A stretch of DNA of 64,000 nt from Aphidius gifuensis (Eukaryota > Arthropoda > Insecta > Hymenoptera > Braconidae), in NCBI RefSeq assembly GCF_014905175.1, contig NC_057791.1, forward strand, positions 20,994,537-21,058,536, written 5' to 3'. Made by a program: the position numbers and the translations under genes. The notes beneath the pieces were generated by a model. The model ran no database searches, was not told where the DNA came from, and saw only the letters and a program-made list of their open reading frames with translations. Below are positions 41,201 to 50,276 of this stretch, in pieces (positions within the stretch are counted from its first letter, which is position 1; the number at the start of each line of letters is the position of its first letter).

Positions 41201-44200
41201 ATTAACAATATAATAATTCAATTCACTCTTTTAAATTTTTTCAAACTATTTGCTGAATAAAAAAAAACATCAACAAGTAGAAAAAATTTATAAAAATGTT
41301 AGTAATTTTAACTTTTATTATTTTTAAATATAATAATTAATTATTATTGTTATTATTATTGTTATCTTCAGTATGTTAACTCAGAGTAACAATAACAATT
41401 ATTTAAATTAAATAACAATTTAAATTAAAAAAAAAAAAAATAGAGTACTTCTTATTGACAAGTAAAAACAATTTATAAAAATGTTTTTACTGATAAAACA
41501 TGGATAATAAAAATAATAAATATATAAGGCACATGTAGCATGTGTGTATGTATGTAAATGAAAAGGTATAAAAGGGTTTTATGTATATCTATTAATACCG
41601 CTACAGTTGAAGTATACAACAGAAGTAGGACCGCTAAGAACTGAGGACGATGATGCGAACCGTGTGAATCTCAACACGGGTTGTTGTTGTTGTTGTTGTT
41701 GTTGTTGTTACCGTTTTTCGTTCCTCATAGTATCCTTGTTGTTCCTCTATATATCCTTCTTATATACTATAACTCCGTGATCATTTCGCTCACGGGAATT
41801 TAAAATTCTTTTAAAAAATTTTAACTCCAACTTTAGCACTTTAACGAATTACAGGAACATGAGGGTAACAGATGAGAACAAGAAAAATAATTTTAAATTA
41901 TAAAAATTACTAAAGAATCTATATATCCATTTTCCATATACACGACAATGATCTTTTAATATTTTTTAAAACAATATATAAATAATACTCGTTTTTTTTT
42001 TGGATAAAATAAAAGTAAAACTTTTTTATTTTATATTTAATTTTTTTATTTAATAAATTTTTTTTGTTTTTCTTTTGTCATATTGTTTATTTGTTTATTT
42101 TTTCTTTTTTTTTAAAGCGTAACAAATTTGCTAGATGCCTGAATCATCTGTTGAAACAACTTCCGAGTCAGTGAAATTGAAAATAATTTTTTAACTCTCT
42201 TCGTTGTATTTCAAGTTCAAAAAATATATGTGATTTAAAAAAATAATAATAATACACAGTAGTAGTTGTCATCTCACTCTCAAGATGCTGTTGATTCCTA
42301 CAAATAAAAAAATAATAATATTATTATGTTTTTTTTTTTATTTTCAATTTATTTTCATTTGCAGTACATGAGGAAATTAGGAATTGAAAAATTTAATCGT
42401 TCATCTTAAACTATCAACATGAAGAAGCTGAAGGTCACAGTAATGTTAAGTAAAAAAAAAAAAGAAATAAAAAAAAATCATAAAATTTATATTATAGCTT
42501 CCGCAAGTTGGAATAATAATTCGCTGGCATATCAACATCATATGTCCCCTTGAGCATTAATGAAAAACTCTTGATATATTCTAAAATTACAAACGGCACA
42601 TTTCATAGCATTAAAACGTTCCATTTCCTTTTTGAAATATACATATTTTCTGAATTAATTTACTCGAATATAACTGATGAATAAGTCCCGCGGCCTTGTC
42701 TTATTTTCTCATTATTGTATTGTATAATAATATTATAAACAAGCAACTGTATTATTTTTAACTTTCAAGTTTTCACGGTCGACTATGCATTTTATTTTTT
42801 TATATGCATTTTGTATGCACCACTGACAAAGTGTACAAAAATTTTTATAAAAAAGATAAGGTCGCATGACGTGATGAAACTGCAAAAATTTCTTTTTTTT
42901 TTTCTTATAATAATTATGTTTTTTATTTTTGCCCTTGAACTGTAGTGTGTTATGCTTATTTTAAAAATTGCTTTTTCTAATTTATCGTTGAACAAGAGAG
43001 GTCTTTGTACTTTTGTATTTTAAAAGCAACAATGCTGAATGAATTTTTAGCAAGTTGGATTCGAGTCTGGTACTTGGGACATCAGTAGTAAGTTTGTATA
43101 ACAACTGAGACTGATTTGATTCTTCATGGGAAGCAACTAGGGGGCAAGATCCTCCACATGTCTACATCGTCATCATCATCATCATCATATTATATATATT
43201 TTGATATATCAAAATGTTTCCGGTATCTCTTTTTTTTTTTTATTGTTATTTGTTAGATATATGCATATTAGATGAATTGGAAAAAATTATATTATAAAAA
43301 TTGCTCATGCTTGTATGACTCTCTCGGTGCATATCATTCAAATTGCAATTGAATTAATTTTTTTATTTTTTATATTGTGGTTTGTTTTCTTTGGTATTAA
43401 TATCGATGAATTATTCAGAGCTAACGGTCGTCGAGGGATTCATAAAGTTTATACAAGCGTTTCAAATGCACTACACTTGATCGAATTTAATTTTTTTTCA
43501 ATTTTTTAATTTTATTATATTTTCATTATTTATGTATCACTGAATATATTGTTCTTGTTTTTATTTATTATTTGCATTTGTTTATAAATATTTTTGAAAT
43601 AATAATAGATGATTTTTATTTGACGAGATACAATGAAATATATTCTCCATTGAAATTAAAAAGAGTTGTAAATTTTTGTTTTTTTTTATGGTAAACAAAA
43701 ATTAATATAACGAGTAATGTTTATTAAAAAATTTATTAATCAAAAAAATTAAAGATGTAATTTTAAAACAGTTAATAAATTTATTAAAATTAAAAAATTT
43801 ATTTGTAAATTTTAAAAATTGTAGGAAAATTATTAATTTGCTTATTTTTAAAATTTATTTTATATGAAATTTTTTATTTATATATTAAAATAAATTAATA
43901 AATTAATAAAAAAATATTTATTAGTAACATGACGAATAAAAAAAATTAATATTGTAATTTTAAAGCAATTAATAAATTTATTAAAATTTAAATTTAAATT
44001 CATTTGTGAATTCAAAAAATTGTAGAAAAATTATTAATTTACTTATTTTTAAAATTTATTTTGACATTAAATTATTTATTTATATATAAAAAACAAGTTA
44101 ATTAATTAATTAATTAAAAAAAAATATACATAATAAAATATAATTTATATATATATTTTTTTTCGCTCAACAAAATACTTAATTTAACAAAATTTAAAAC

Positions 44201-46902
44201 TGTAAAATGGCTAAATTAAGCAGACAATTATTATTAAATGAGCATCATTAGGGTTAAATGAATGATAACATCGTTAAAGTCAGAAATTATTATCAGCCCT
44301 ATAATAAAGTCTGTTGAAAGAATCTAAAAATGTGTATGTTGCTATCTAATCAACAGCAATTGACGTAACAAATATACTATTTTATATATTTTTTTAAAAA
44401 TCATCTTCCTTGTAAAAAATGAAAAACAAAATATATATATTTTCCCTGGGGGTTAATTGAACAACAAGTATTTTCAAAACAATTTAATTTAACAAACTAT
44501 TTTTTTTATTTGATTTTATTTAATCCCTTTATGCGTGATTATATGATCATCATATTTATTTTTCAAATGAATCAACAAAGATATATTTATACGAAATCGT
44601 TATTGGCACAGATTCGGAGAAATTTACGGAAAATACGGGGACATTTACGGATTTCACACACATTTAATTTTTCCCGTAAAACCTGTATAAATGTCCCCGT
44701 AAATTCCCCCGTATTCGGTGCCAATAGCGTTACCGATATTTATAAGTACAAATAAATCCTGTGTAAATCAATCTTTTTCAATGTTTAACAATAAAAATAA
44801 TCAAGTAAATGAGTTTGATTTATTATTATTTTTTATATTATTAATATTATTTTTTTTTTATCTTTCTAATGTATATTGCGCCTTAGGCTGATGATCAAAG
44901 CGAAGCGATTAATCGATTGTCCAATAGGCGAAACGATCATTGAACTTTTGAAAATTGACGCGGTTATTTGCGTTGTTGTTCACACTAAATGAAAATATAA
45001 ATAAATGTACTTGAGAATATTTACTCTATTTTATTTTATAGTTGATGGTGTATGTGTATCTGACACCAAGGGAAATACTAGTTTGATAATTCCCATGGCA
45101 TTGATTGTGGATTACACGGTTTTTAAAACCGTAAAGTAGGAAGTCTTTTTAATTGTTATTTAACAATTATTTAACAATGATTATTTAATAAATATATATA
45201 GTAATAATAAATGTAACTATTATTATTCAAGTTCAATAATTATTAATGATTTTGTTGAAAATATTTTTGATAGTGTAGTCATGATTGATAAATCAAGTGG
45301 GTTTAGGTTTTAATCATTTAATGTTTTATTTTTTTGATGATTTTAAAAATTAGCCAAGGCCATGATGGATCTGTGTGTAACAAACAAGATCTTGATTTCT
45401 GATAAATAAATATAAATAAAATTTAAAAACTCACTTTTTATCAAAGCTACGTAACTTTTTTTTTTTTTTTTCTCAATGATTCGTAGCTTTGATAAAAGTG
45501 AGTTTTTAAATTTTATTTATATTTAGTTTTTTTTTTTTTTTGAGGAAACAAAGAATGAACATTTGGGTGAAGGCTATAGCTAATGAATAATTTTCTTTGT
45601 TTAATTATTTTTTCTTCGACCCTCACTAGTGCTGAGGATGGTAGTCAGGATGTGTCGAAAGTGAAACTACCTCAAGGACCATCTCACAACATCAGAGATA
45701 AGAACACGAATTTATTTATTATTTTTTTTTTTTTCTATATAATATTGTGATGAAGTCAAGGTGATTTTTTATAACTTGATCTTCAAGAAATATTTCGCAA
45801 GTTCCTTTCATTTATTTTGTAATAGATTTATTAATGAGATTAATAAACAAAGTATAACAAATTGATGAATTTTTAGTTAAATAATATAATATATTTTTTT
45901 TTTTGGAAAATAATATTTTTGCAATTTTAGAAAAATATTTATTGTTGTTAAAAAAATACAATAATCCTGATGGTAAAAATATTTTTCCGGTATTACTCCG
46001 GCAGGAGATCAATGCTGGAGTTTTTTCTCCTTCATTGATCTCATGCCGAAATAATTTTTCTGGTATTAATTTCTCCGACAACCGGCCAAAAACAGAGTTA
46101 TGCCGGAGAAATATTTCCACCAAGGAACAAAGTTCGTGGGAATTTTTATCACTGACCGTTATTCAAGATCTCAATCTTCTTGGTCGTTCACTACTGGTTT
46201 TTACGGATAAACGAGCGACGATTTTGTTTCACTTGGTTGATGTTATATTCCATGAGATTGTCTTTTCTTGACTCGGAATTATTATGATTCAGTGACTGGG
46301 TGTAGCCATTGACCTGATGTTTTATAAATTTTATATATCATTTTAATATTTCTGTCAAATAAATATTGAGCCAGTTATTTTGTAAAATAATATTAAAATA
46401 TTTATTTTATATACTATATTTTTCTTCATGGAGAAAACGTACATAAAAAAAATTCAAATATTTTTAACACACAAAAATTACACATTTTTTTTTTGTTAAA
46501 CTTGTTGAAAATTATGACAATGAAATAAAAAAATTCCACATTTATACCGTTATTTACTTAAAGTATTTTTTTTTTTTTTCTAAAAATAGCAAATGTGTCT
46601 GTAACTTAGTTATTTTTATTAAAATAAAAAAATAAAAATAAAGAGTTCATTGAGTTCAATGATAATAAAAAAATATAGTCTAAATTACCTTGTGTTAAAA
46701 TAATTAAATAACAAAGTTGTATTTACAAAGAAAAGACAAGATTTTAGCAAGATGACAATATAATTTAAATTAAAACAAATACCTGTTGATAATAATCAAA
46801 ATAACCACGAGCAATTCCATAACTTGTAGCAGCAATTAAACTCAAAAGTATGACTAAGTATGACTTGTTGAAATCGTAGTATACGTTGGTGTTTTTTAAC
46901 AT
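11252..46902 (-). CDS. Cuticlin-like zona pellucida (ZP) domain membrane protein
   Basis: Arthropod ZP proteins polymerise in the apical extracellular matrix or cuticle and shape epithelia. Nine minus-strand exons join in frame: 46902-46783, 16637-16464, 15206-14978, 13086-13003, 12647-12514, 12412-12276, 12183-11787, 11715-11514, 11454-11252 (1680 nt, 559 residues). A hydrophobic signal segment (SYLVILLSLIAATSYG) sits in exon 1. An acidic Ser/Thr-rich linker follows, then the ZP domain at about 175-425, from IEAECQDDYMKIRIGFNG to IECDVRMCHGRCP. After it come a dibasic, furin-type site (NVAKRS, about 436-441), a Ser-rich stretch, one membrane helix at about 510-534 and a short basic cytoplasmic tail. 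It resembles the insect quasimodo/dusky cuticlin group; I cannot fix the ortholog by eye. The 14978 boundary may be off by one base because of an adjacent A tract. Confidence 0.9.
14009..14118 (-). other. Candidate unassigned exon inside a ZP-gene intron
   Basis: A 110-base GC-richer block on the minus strand has a strong acceptor (T tract, then CATTTTGCAG) and an ATAG/GTTTAG donor. Read in phase 0 it is open (LNRNIEQEAKARKTNPPT...). After the exon at 15206-14978, which ends in phase 1, it would give a stop 20 codons in. It could be an alternative or poison exon of the ZP gene, or conserved non-coding sequence. Confidence 0.3.
16824..16869 (-). CDS. 46-nt alternative exon of the ZP gene
   Basis: This minus-strand exon has a TTTTTTTTCCAG acceptor and a TTGG/GTAATT donor. 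At 46 nt it cannot follow the distal first exon without causing a stop. It fits exactly between a first exon ending in phase 2 and the exon at 16637 beginning in phase 0. In that frame it encodes VTWILIISSNINNSW, a short hydrophobic run suited to a signal peptide. The matching first exon is at 34417-34457. Confidence 0.6.
16870..21879. other. ZP-gene intron, 5' half, mostly featureless
   Basis: Intronic, strongly AT-rich. It includes an (AAC)n run near 18010-18030, a GAT/GGT-type simple repeat near 20783-20822 and the candidate exon at 20475-20639. Open frames here are Lys/Ile/Asn/Phe-rich and look like chance. Confidence 0.5.
20475..20639 (-). other. Candidate alternative terminal exon in the long ZP intron
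   Basis: A 165-base minus-strand open block follows a plausible acceptor (CTATATTTACAG) and ends in a stop. In phase 0 it encodes 54 residues beginning LFIRQFINENWPFLPGD. Phase 0 matches the end of the distal ZP first exon (46783). It stands out by composition from its AT-rich surroundings. It might be an alternative last exon giving a short secreted peptide, or part of an unrelated transcript. Confidence 0.25.
22091..22182. mobile_element. Short hairpin element (MITE-like), AGGTAGAAACTAATG ends
   Basis: Two arms of about 33 bases, CCAGGTAGAAAACTAATGTC... on the left and the reverse complement of ...CATTAGTTTCTACCTAGG on the right, pair with only a few mismatches around a 25-base centre. That is a foldback element or MITE. 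No coding capacity. The element boundaries are the ends of the pairing; target-site duplication is not clear. Confidence 0.6.
22513..22640. mobile_element. Diverged MITE fragment with TCGGAGTAATCACGGAGAAAT core
   Basis: The block around CATGGGTCAACATGGGAAAA and TCGGAGTAATCACGGAGAAA is repeated, with mismatches, at about 48930-48985. Both copies are full of CGGAGAAA/TTTCTCCG words on both strands. This is a non-coding fragment of the same short element family as those at 48.7-50.3 kb. Confidence 0.5.
24596..24850. other. Nearly pure A+T stretch
   Basis: About 250 bases with almost no G or C, built from overlapping ATTTAATTAATT-type words that can form many short inverted repeats. It could act as a matrix-attachment or nucleosome-poor segment. 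Only composition is seen. Confidence 0.45.
25978..27725. promoter_or_regulatory. Cluster of GC-richer islands in the ZP intron (candidate enhancers)
   Basis: Islands at about 25978-26100, 26995-27135 and 27560-27720 have much higher G+C than the surrounding intron. They contain complex, non-repetitive sequence but no sustained codon-like frame or splice-bounded exon. In an extremely AT-rich genome such islands often mark conserved regulatory DNA. Conservation cannot be judged here. Confidence 0.35.
29250..29490. promoter_or_regulatory. Two further GC-richer islands in the ZP intron
   Basis: Blocks at 29250-29315 and 29400-29490 (containing GGGATGTCCCCCTCGCACCG) stand out from the AT-rich background and have no coding frame. 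Regulatory function is inferred from composition alone. Confidence 0.3.
31085..31180. promoter_or_regulatory. GC-richer island in the ZP intron
   Basis: A roughly 95-base complex block (GCGTAGCCCCTGATGGGATC is part of it) lies in AT-rich intron DNA, with no coding frame. Another patch of similar character lies at 33410-33560. Both are candidate enhancers about 1-3 kb downstream of the proximal alternative first exon. Confidence 0.3.
34417..34457 (-). CDS. Proximal alternative first coding exon of the ZP gene
   Basis: ATG at 34457 (reverse strand) starts MSIMDGKIQSFWS and the exon ends in phase 2 at a consensus GTAAGT donor. Spliced to the 46-nt exon at 16824-16869 and then to 16464-16637, it gives an uninterrupted frame of 548 residues in total. 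The new N-terminus combines FWST with VTWILIISS as a signal-like segment. This predicts a second promoter near 34.5-35.3 kb, used instead of the one at about 47 kb. The evidence is phase and splice-site agreement only; no transcript was seen. Confidence 0.55.
34458..37941. other. Putative proximal ZP promoter and flanking intron
   Basis: This follows the proximal first exon on the upstream (minus-strand) side. It contains purine/trinucleotide simple repeats at 34800-34860 and 35080-35125, and a complex patch at 35815-35905. Long open frames here are low-complexity Leu/Phe or Asn/Gln runs caused by repeats and T tracts, so I do not call them genes. Confidence 0.4.
37942..39301 (+). CDS. Unrecognised 174-residue membrane protein nested in the ZP intron
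   Basis: I do not recognise this protein. Five plus-strand exons, 37942-38021, 38626-38678, 38781-38918, 38983-39130 and 39196-39301, join through GT-AG introns in phases 2, 1, 1 and 2. They give one open frame of 525 nt. That agreement is unlikely by chance, although the first exon, which supplies MKKNIKESINRDHDGHHH, is less certain than the others. The C-terminal half has two strong hydrophobic segments (VFYYLIVLAIYIIETGFWI and ATIGLCIFIGFMIIAFLLGG) and ends in a Ser-rich tail with a final Cys. A weaker hydrophobic stretch precedes them. Acidic/aromatic segment FDGVCYRSLNDTLQAF precedes that. It lies opposite the host ZP gene, within the intron used only by the distal isoform. Possible roles: membrane adaptor or channel-like protein; unknown. 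Confidence 0.7.
38262..38570. repeat. Tandem repeat, about 63-bp unit, about 5 copies
   Basis: Units beginning TAAAATAATGAA, TAAAATAATAAAA, TAAAATAATGAAG, TAAAATAGTAAAA start near 38262, 38311, 38374 and 38437. They share a TTGATTTTTAA... tail. The period is 49-63 bases, close to 63 for the last copies. It fills much of intron 1 of the nested gene. Confidence 0.6.
39302..43690. other. AT-rich ZP intron after the nested gene
   Basis: The first few hundred bases are probably 3' UTR of the nested gene (AATAAA-type words at 39327-39370). Simple repeats include a (GAT)n at 40472-40495, a (TTG)n at 41682-41710 and an (ATC)n near 43168-43188. No further coding exon is convincing. Confidence 0.45.
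41567..41574 (+). promoter_or_regulatory. Isolated TATA-box-like sequence (TATAAAAG)
   Basis: GGTATAAAAGGG is a strong TATA consensus on the plus strand, followed about 40 bases later by complex sequence at 41610-41685. No gene is apparent downstream, so it may start an unannotated non-coding RNA or be coincidental in AT-rich DNA. Confidence 0.2.
43700..44100. repeat. Tandem duplication, about 197-bp unit
   Basis: The stretch beginning GTAATTTTAAAACAGTTAAT at 43757 recurs as GTAATTTTAAAGCAATTAAT at 43954. The similarity continues through TTGTAGGAAAATTATTAATT versus TTGTAGAAAAATTATTAATT. Two diverged AT-rich copies, non-coding. Confidence 0.6.
44594..44740. mobile_element. Foldback element with CGTTATTGGCAC ends
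   Basis: Left arm CGTTATTGGCACAGATTCGG... pairs with the right arm ending ...CGGTGCCAATAGCG. The pairing extends inward through TTTACGG/CCGTAAA words and GGGGACATTT/AAATGTCCCC. It is a palindromic non-coding element of about 145 bases, probably a MITE. Confidence 0.6.
45407..45525. repeat. Near-perfect 44-base inverted repeat with a T-rich loop
   Basis: Left arm 45407-45451 and right arm 45482-45525 are reverse complements, apart from a single-base indel in a T run and a few end differences. The core TTTTTAAAAACTC-type stem runs through ATCAAAGCTACG. The loop is about 30 bases, mostly T. It could be a young MITE, a processed small-RNA hairpin, or a palindromic insertion. Confidence 0.75.
45966..46125. 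mobile_element. MITE with CCTGATGGTAAAAATATT / CCACCAAGG ends
   Basis: The left end (CCTGATGGTAAAAATATT) and right end (AAATATTTCCACCAAGG) form terminal inverted repeats. An inner palindrome pairs GGCAGGAGATCAATGCTGGAG with CTCCTTCATTGATCTCATGCC. The ends resemble those of the elements at 49.0 and 50.0 kb (CCCTGGTGAAAAT type). About 160 bases, no coding capacity. Confidence 0.6.
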
Positions 46903-48744
46903 GCTCCATCATAATATTATTATATTTATTGTGAATCAAACATTTAGGACATTGAATAGATTAATCATAACTTTGTTTTTTTATTTTGACATCAAAATAT
47001 ATATTCCTGTTACACAATTCCGTTACAAACATTTCTGGTGTGGATAGATAGAACATAACACAAAATATATAAATAAATATTTAAATATGAATAAATAAAT
47101 AAATAGCTTATAAATAATTATAAGCTGCATCATTCATAAACAAAAAAAAACATATACAAACGTTTGTTCTGGTGCAGTTTCTGGTGTATTGTCACGACAA
47201 ATAATATGGATAAATTATTTTACTTTAAATATTTTGCCTTATGAATAAATGAAATAATTTAAAAAAAAGACAATTACAAACTCATTAAATATGGGTATTC
47301 AATTTTAATTAATCTCTCGTTATTTTTTTTTTCAATTCAAAAGGTATACAGCAGTATACAGTTGGTGTCGCCACCATTTAGAAGCTCATCGTAACGTAAA
47401 ATTTTCGAAAGTCGATAAAAAAGAGAAAATGAATTTAAAAAAAAAAAAAAAACATGTGAGTCATGTGGTTGAGTTTAATAATAATTAATAAGTTTATTAA
47501 TTATTAATTATTAAACTCCAAAATATATCAGACTAAGGATCAAAGTTTAATAAAATTATAGTGAAAATAAAAAAAAACTTGATTCCCATGCATTTTTTAA
47601 AATTATTCATAATTTTTTTGTATTATTTTTTAAACTGAAGACATTATTAGATGGCATTATTAATTTTTTTTTTTATGATAAATTTATTTTTCGATAATTA
47701 TAAATGAATAATAACAGTCAAGTCTTATGATTTATAATAATAATAATAATAATAATAATAAAATGAAATGCTGAGCAAAAGAAAAATTTTATATTTTAAA
47801 ATAACAAAAAAATTAGTTTTTAATTTTTTTTTTTTTTTGTTTTGAAGTACTGATATGATCAATTCACAAATATGTTTTTTTTTTTAATAAAATACGTAAT
47901 TAAAAATTTAAAAGACTAGTTGGAAAATATATATACATTTTTTTGTTTTTTGTATTTTAAATTGAAAACTAATTTTATTTTTTTAATTTATTTTTGTGTG
48001 TGTGTGCTTCAAAATGAAAATAAACCAATCTTTTTAAAATAATTGTCCAATAATTAATTAATAATTAATAAATGTCCAAGTACGAGCAGGAATCATTTAA
48101 AATTTTTTATATTTTAATATTAATAATAAAAGAAAAGAAAAAAAAAACCTTGAAAATAATATTTCATTTTAGTTATGACAATTTGTTCTTTTTATTTTTA
48201 ATCTGTTTAAATAAGCGAGTCTTTATTAAAAATCACAGAAATTAATTTAATATGATTTGAATATCATGATGCAATTTTTTTGCTCTTTTATTTTTTTATT
48301 CAAACACAAATTTCATTATTTTTTACCGCAGCCAGAAATTGTTGATTTCAAAGCACAATGATTATTACTATAATTATTTTTCACACATTGGAACTTATTA
48401 TATTCATTTGTTAATTCAAATATCTGTACATGTCGTGTACAAAAAAATTTAAAAAAATAATAATTTATATATAAGAAAAATAAAAAAAAAACAAAATGAT
48501 AAGTAAAAAAAAAATATAGTCAAGTGCTTCAAGTTGAACCATAAGTGTTCCGTAGGATTTTTTTTTATTTTTTTTTCTTGGCGTTCGATTAATTTTTTTT
48601 TAATATTTTATATATAAGCTTCATTATCATTATTAATTATAATTTCAAATCTATGGGCTTTATTAGATTCAGTTTTATTATTTTATCGCAGAGCCCAATT
48701 AAAGATATTGGAATCGGTTCCAATTCCATACTACATATCGTTGA
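46903..48744. other. Distal ZP promoter region and AT-rich flank
   Basis: Upstream of the distal ZP first exon on the minus strand. It contains the promoter-like duplicated block at 47345-47480, a perfect-looking palindrome at 47471-47518 (GAGTTTAATA...TTAAACTC), and an (AAT)n run at 47738-47764. No coding exon was seen. Confidence 0.45.
47345..47480. repeat. Copy of the NFS1 upstream block
   Basis: CGTAACGTAAAATTTTCGAA, then GTCGATAAAAAAGAGAAAA and a following GTGGTTGAGTTT match, in the same order and orientation, a block at 50706-50865 just upstream of NFS1. The two copies have diverged at several positions. One is therefore a duplicate of the other. Confidence 0.55.
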
Positions 48745-49010
48745 ATGAAAATTGAATTGAAAATTTCTCCTCGTCGTTGATTTTGGAAGAATTTCTCTGC
48801 CGTTAAATTTTTTTTCACACGTTTCTCCGCGTACTTTTATCACGGAGAAATATTTCCGAACGTTTCTCCACCCAAGTCGATTCGGAGAAAATTCCGAAAA
48901 AATTTTGATACCTTTCTCCACTCATTTCTCCACATGGGTCAATTTGGGAAAAGTTCGGAGTAATCACGGAGAAATTCAGGAGAAATCGCGGACAAATATT
49001 TTCACCAGGG
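48745..49010. mobile_element. Short element rich in TTTCTCCG words, right end TTTTCACCAGGG
   Basis: Dense TTTCTCC/GGAGAAA words on both strands and a right end CAAATATTTTCACCAGGG, the inverse of the left end of the family. It shares a core of about 60 bases with 22513-22640. The left end is not clear and may be truncated. Confidence 0.5.
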
Positions 49011-49149
49011 TTTTTATTTATTTATTTATTTATTAATTGTTATATTTTGTTATTTTTTTTTCGAACAAGATGAATTCCATATTTTAAGATTTATAATTAA
49101 GAAAAAAAAAATTGTTTAATTTCTGAAAATACTGATTGTTTACTCATCT

Positions 49150-49995
49150 TGATGATGTCAAGCTCCTGCATATTGTATAACACTTGCACGGTTTTGTTGT
49201 TGTTGATGATCGTGTTGTTTTTGGTTTGGGTGTTGTAATATTTGTTGATTGTTGACTCTTCGTCCCATTCAACGAGCTACGCTCCATTCTACATCATCCA
49301 GAGCTTGACGAATACGTTTTTGGCGAGGAAGTTGTTCTTGTTTTCTTGCCTTGTCTCTTCTCAATCTAATTTGTTGAATAGCTTCTCTATTGTCGGTACC
49401 ATTGACTGATCTACAGTGACTTGAATTCGCTCAAGTACTTGATGAATGCCATTGTCAGCTTGTTCAACATTAGCTTGTTTAGCATTTGCTTGTTCAGCAT
49501 TTGCTTGCTCAGCATTTGCTTGTTGCATGATGATTATGGTGGAGTTGGTTGTTCTTGTCCATCAAGAATTTGTTGAGGTGTATTACGTTCTTGAGAATTA
49601 CCAACATAATGTATTATGCTTGCACGAGTTGGTTGTTGTTGCTGATGTCTTACAAGTTGTTGGCCATTCTCTTGTGAGTTGACAATTTGTTGTTGATGTC
49701 TTTGAACATTTAAAAATTCAGAATTAACGCCTAAGTTACATCCACTTCGTTGATTAGTAAATGCATGTTTATCCAAAAATATAACAGCTTCATTTTTAGG
49801 TAGTAATGTTGCTGGTGTTGTTGTTGCTGATACTTATGAATCCATTTTTTTTCAGCATCTTTTGATTTAACTGCATTTGGTACATTACCAGATGATGATG
49901 ATGATGATGTATAGATGCTGTTGCTGATTCTTCAGTTATTTTATTACTCCGCAAAGAAAGATCTAAAGGATGATCTTGTTCCTGAATCAAATTAT
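49150..49995 (-). pseudogene. Decayed Gln-rich coding region with PLDLSLR motif
   Basis: On the minus strand, protein-like pieces appear in different frames with stops between them. An N-terminal piece contains QEQDHPLDLSLRSNK; PLDLS is the classic CtBP-binding form. Then come KSKDAEKKWIHKYQQQQ, a Gln-rich piece with RASIIHYVGNSQE, a QANAEQANAEQANAKQANVE repeat, and REAIQQIRLRRDKARKQEQL. RASIIHYVG recurs as RASVIQYAGA about 500 bases on. Basic Arg/Gln repeats like the last piece are seen beside transposon-encoded proteins. A dead transposon gene or a broken host gene are both possible; it is flanked by short elements on both sides. Confidence 0.45.
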
Positions 49996-50004
49996 TAGCA
50001 TTAT

Positions 50005-50276
50005 CCCCTGATAAAAACGATTTCTCCGATATTTTTCCGTTTTTCTACGATTTTCTACGATTTACTCCGCTTTACTGCGATTTTCTCCGCATATCGATGA
50101 ATAAAAATTTCGAAGAAAAATCGGAGTAAAACAAAAAATCATTTTTTCCGATTACCTCCGACTTGTTCCGATTTTTGTCCGCATTTTCTCTGATTTTCTC
50201 CGATTCTTTCCGAATTACTCCGATTTTCGAAAATCAGAGAAAACGGAGAAAATTGAAGGAATCATTTTCACCAGGG
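50005..50276. mobile_element. MITE, CCCCTGATAAAAACGATTTC to ATTTTCACCAGGG
   Basis: Terminal inverted repeats CCCCTGATAAAA and TTTTCACCAGGG bound 272 bases made almost wholly of TTTCTCCG/TTTACTCCGA words and their complements. It is non-coding and is the best-bounded member of the family in this window. It abuts the decayed Gln-rich region. Confidence 0.6.

Noticed and set aside
45903..46271. Plus- and minus-strand frames over 100 codons
   Set aside because: Both cover the inverted-repeat element at 45966-46125; the open frames come from the palindrome, not from a gene.
47738..47764. (AAT)n array considered as CRISPR-like repeat
   Set aside because: A simple trinucleotide microsatellite with no spacers; the genome is eukaryotic.
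48637..48921. Minus-strand 94-codon frame
   Set aside because: Lies within the TTTCTCCG-rich element; a by-product of its repeated words.
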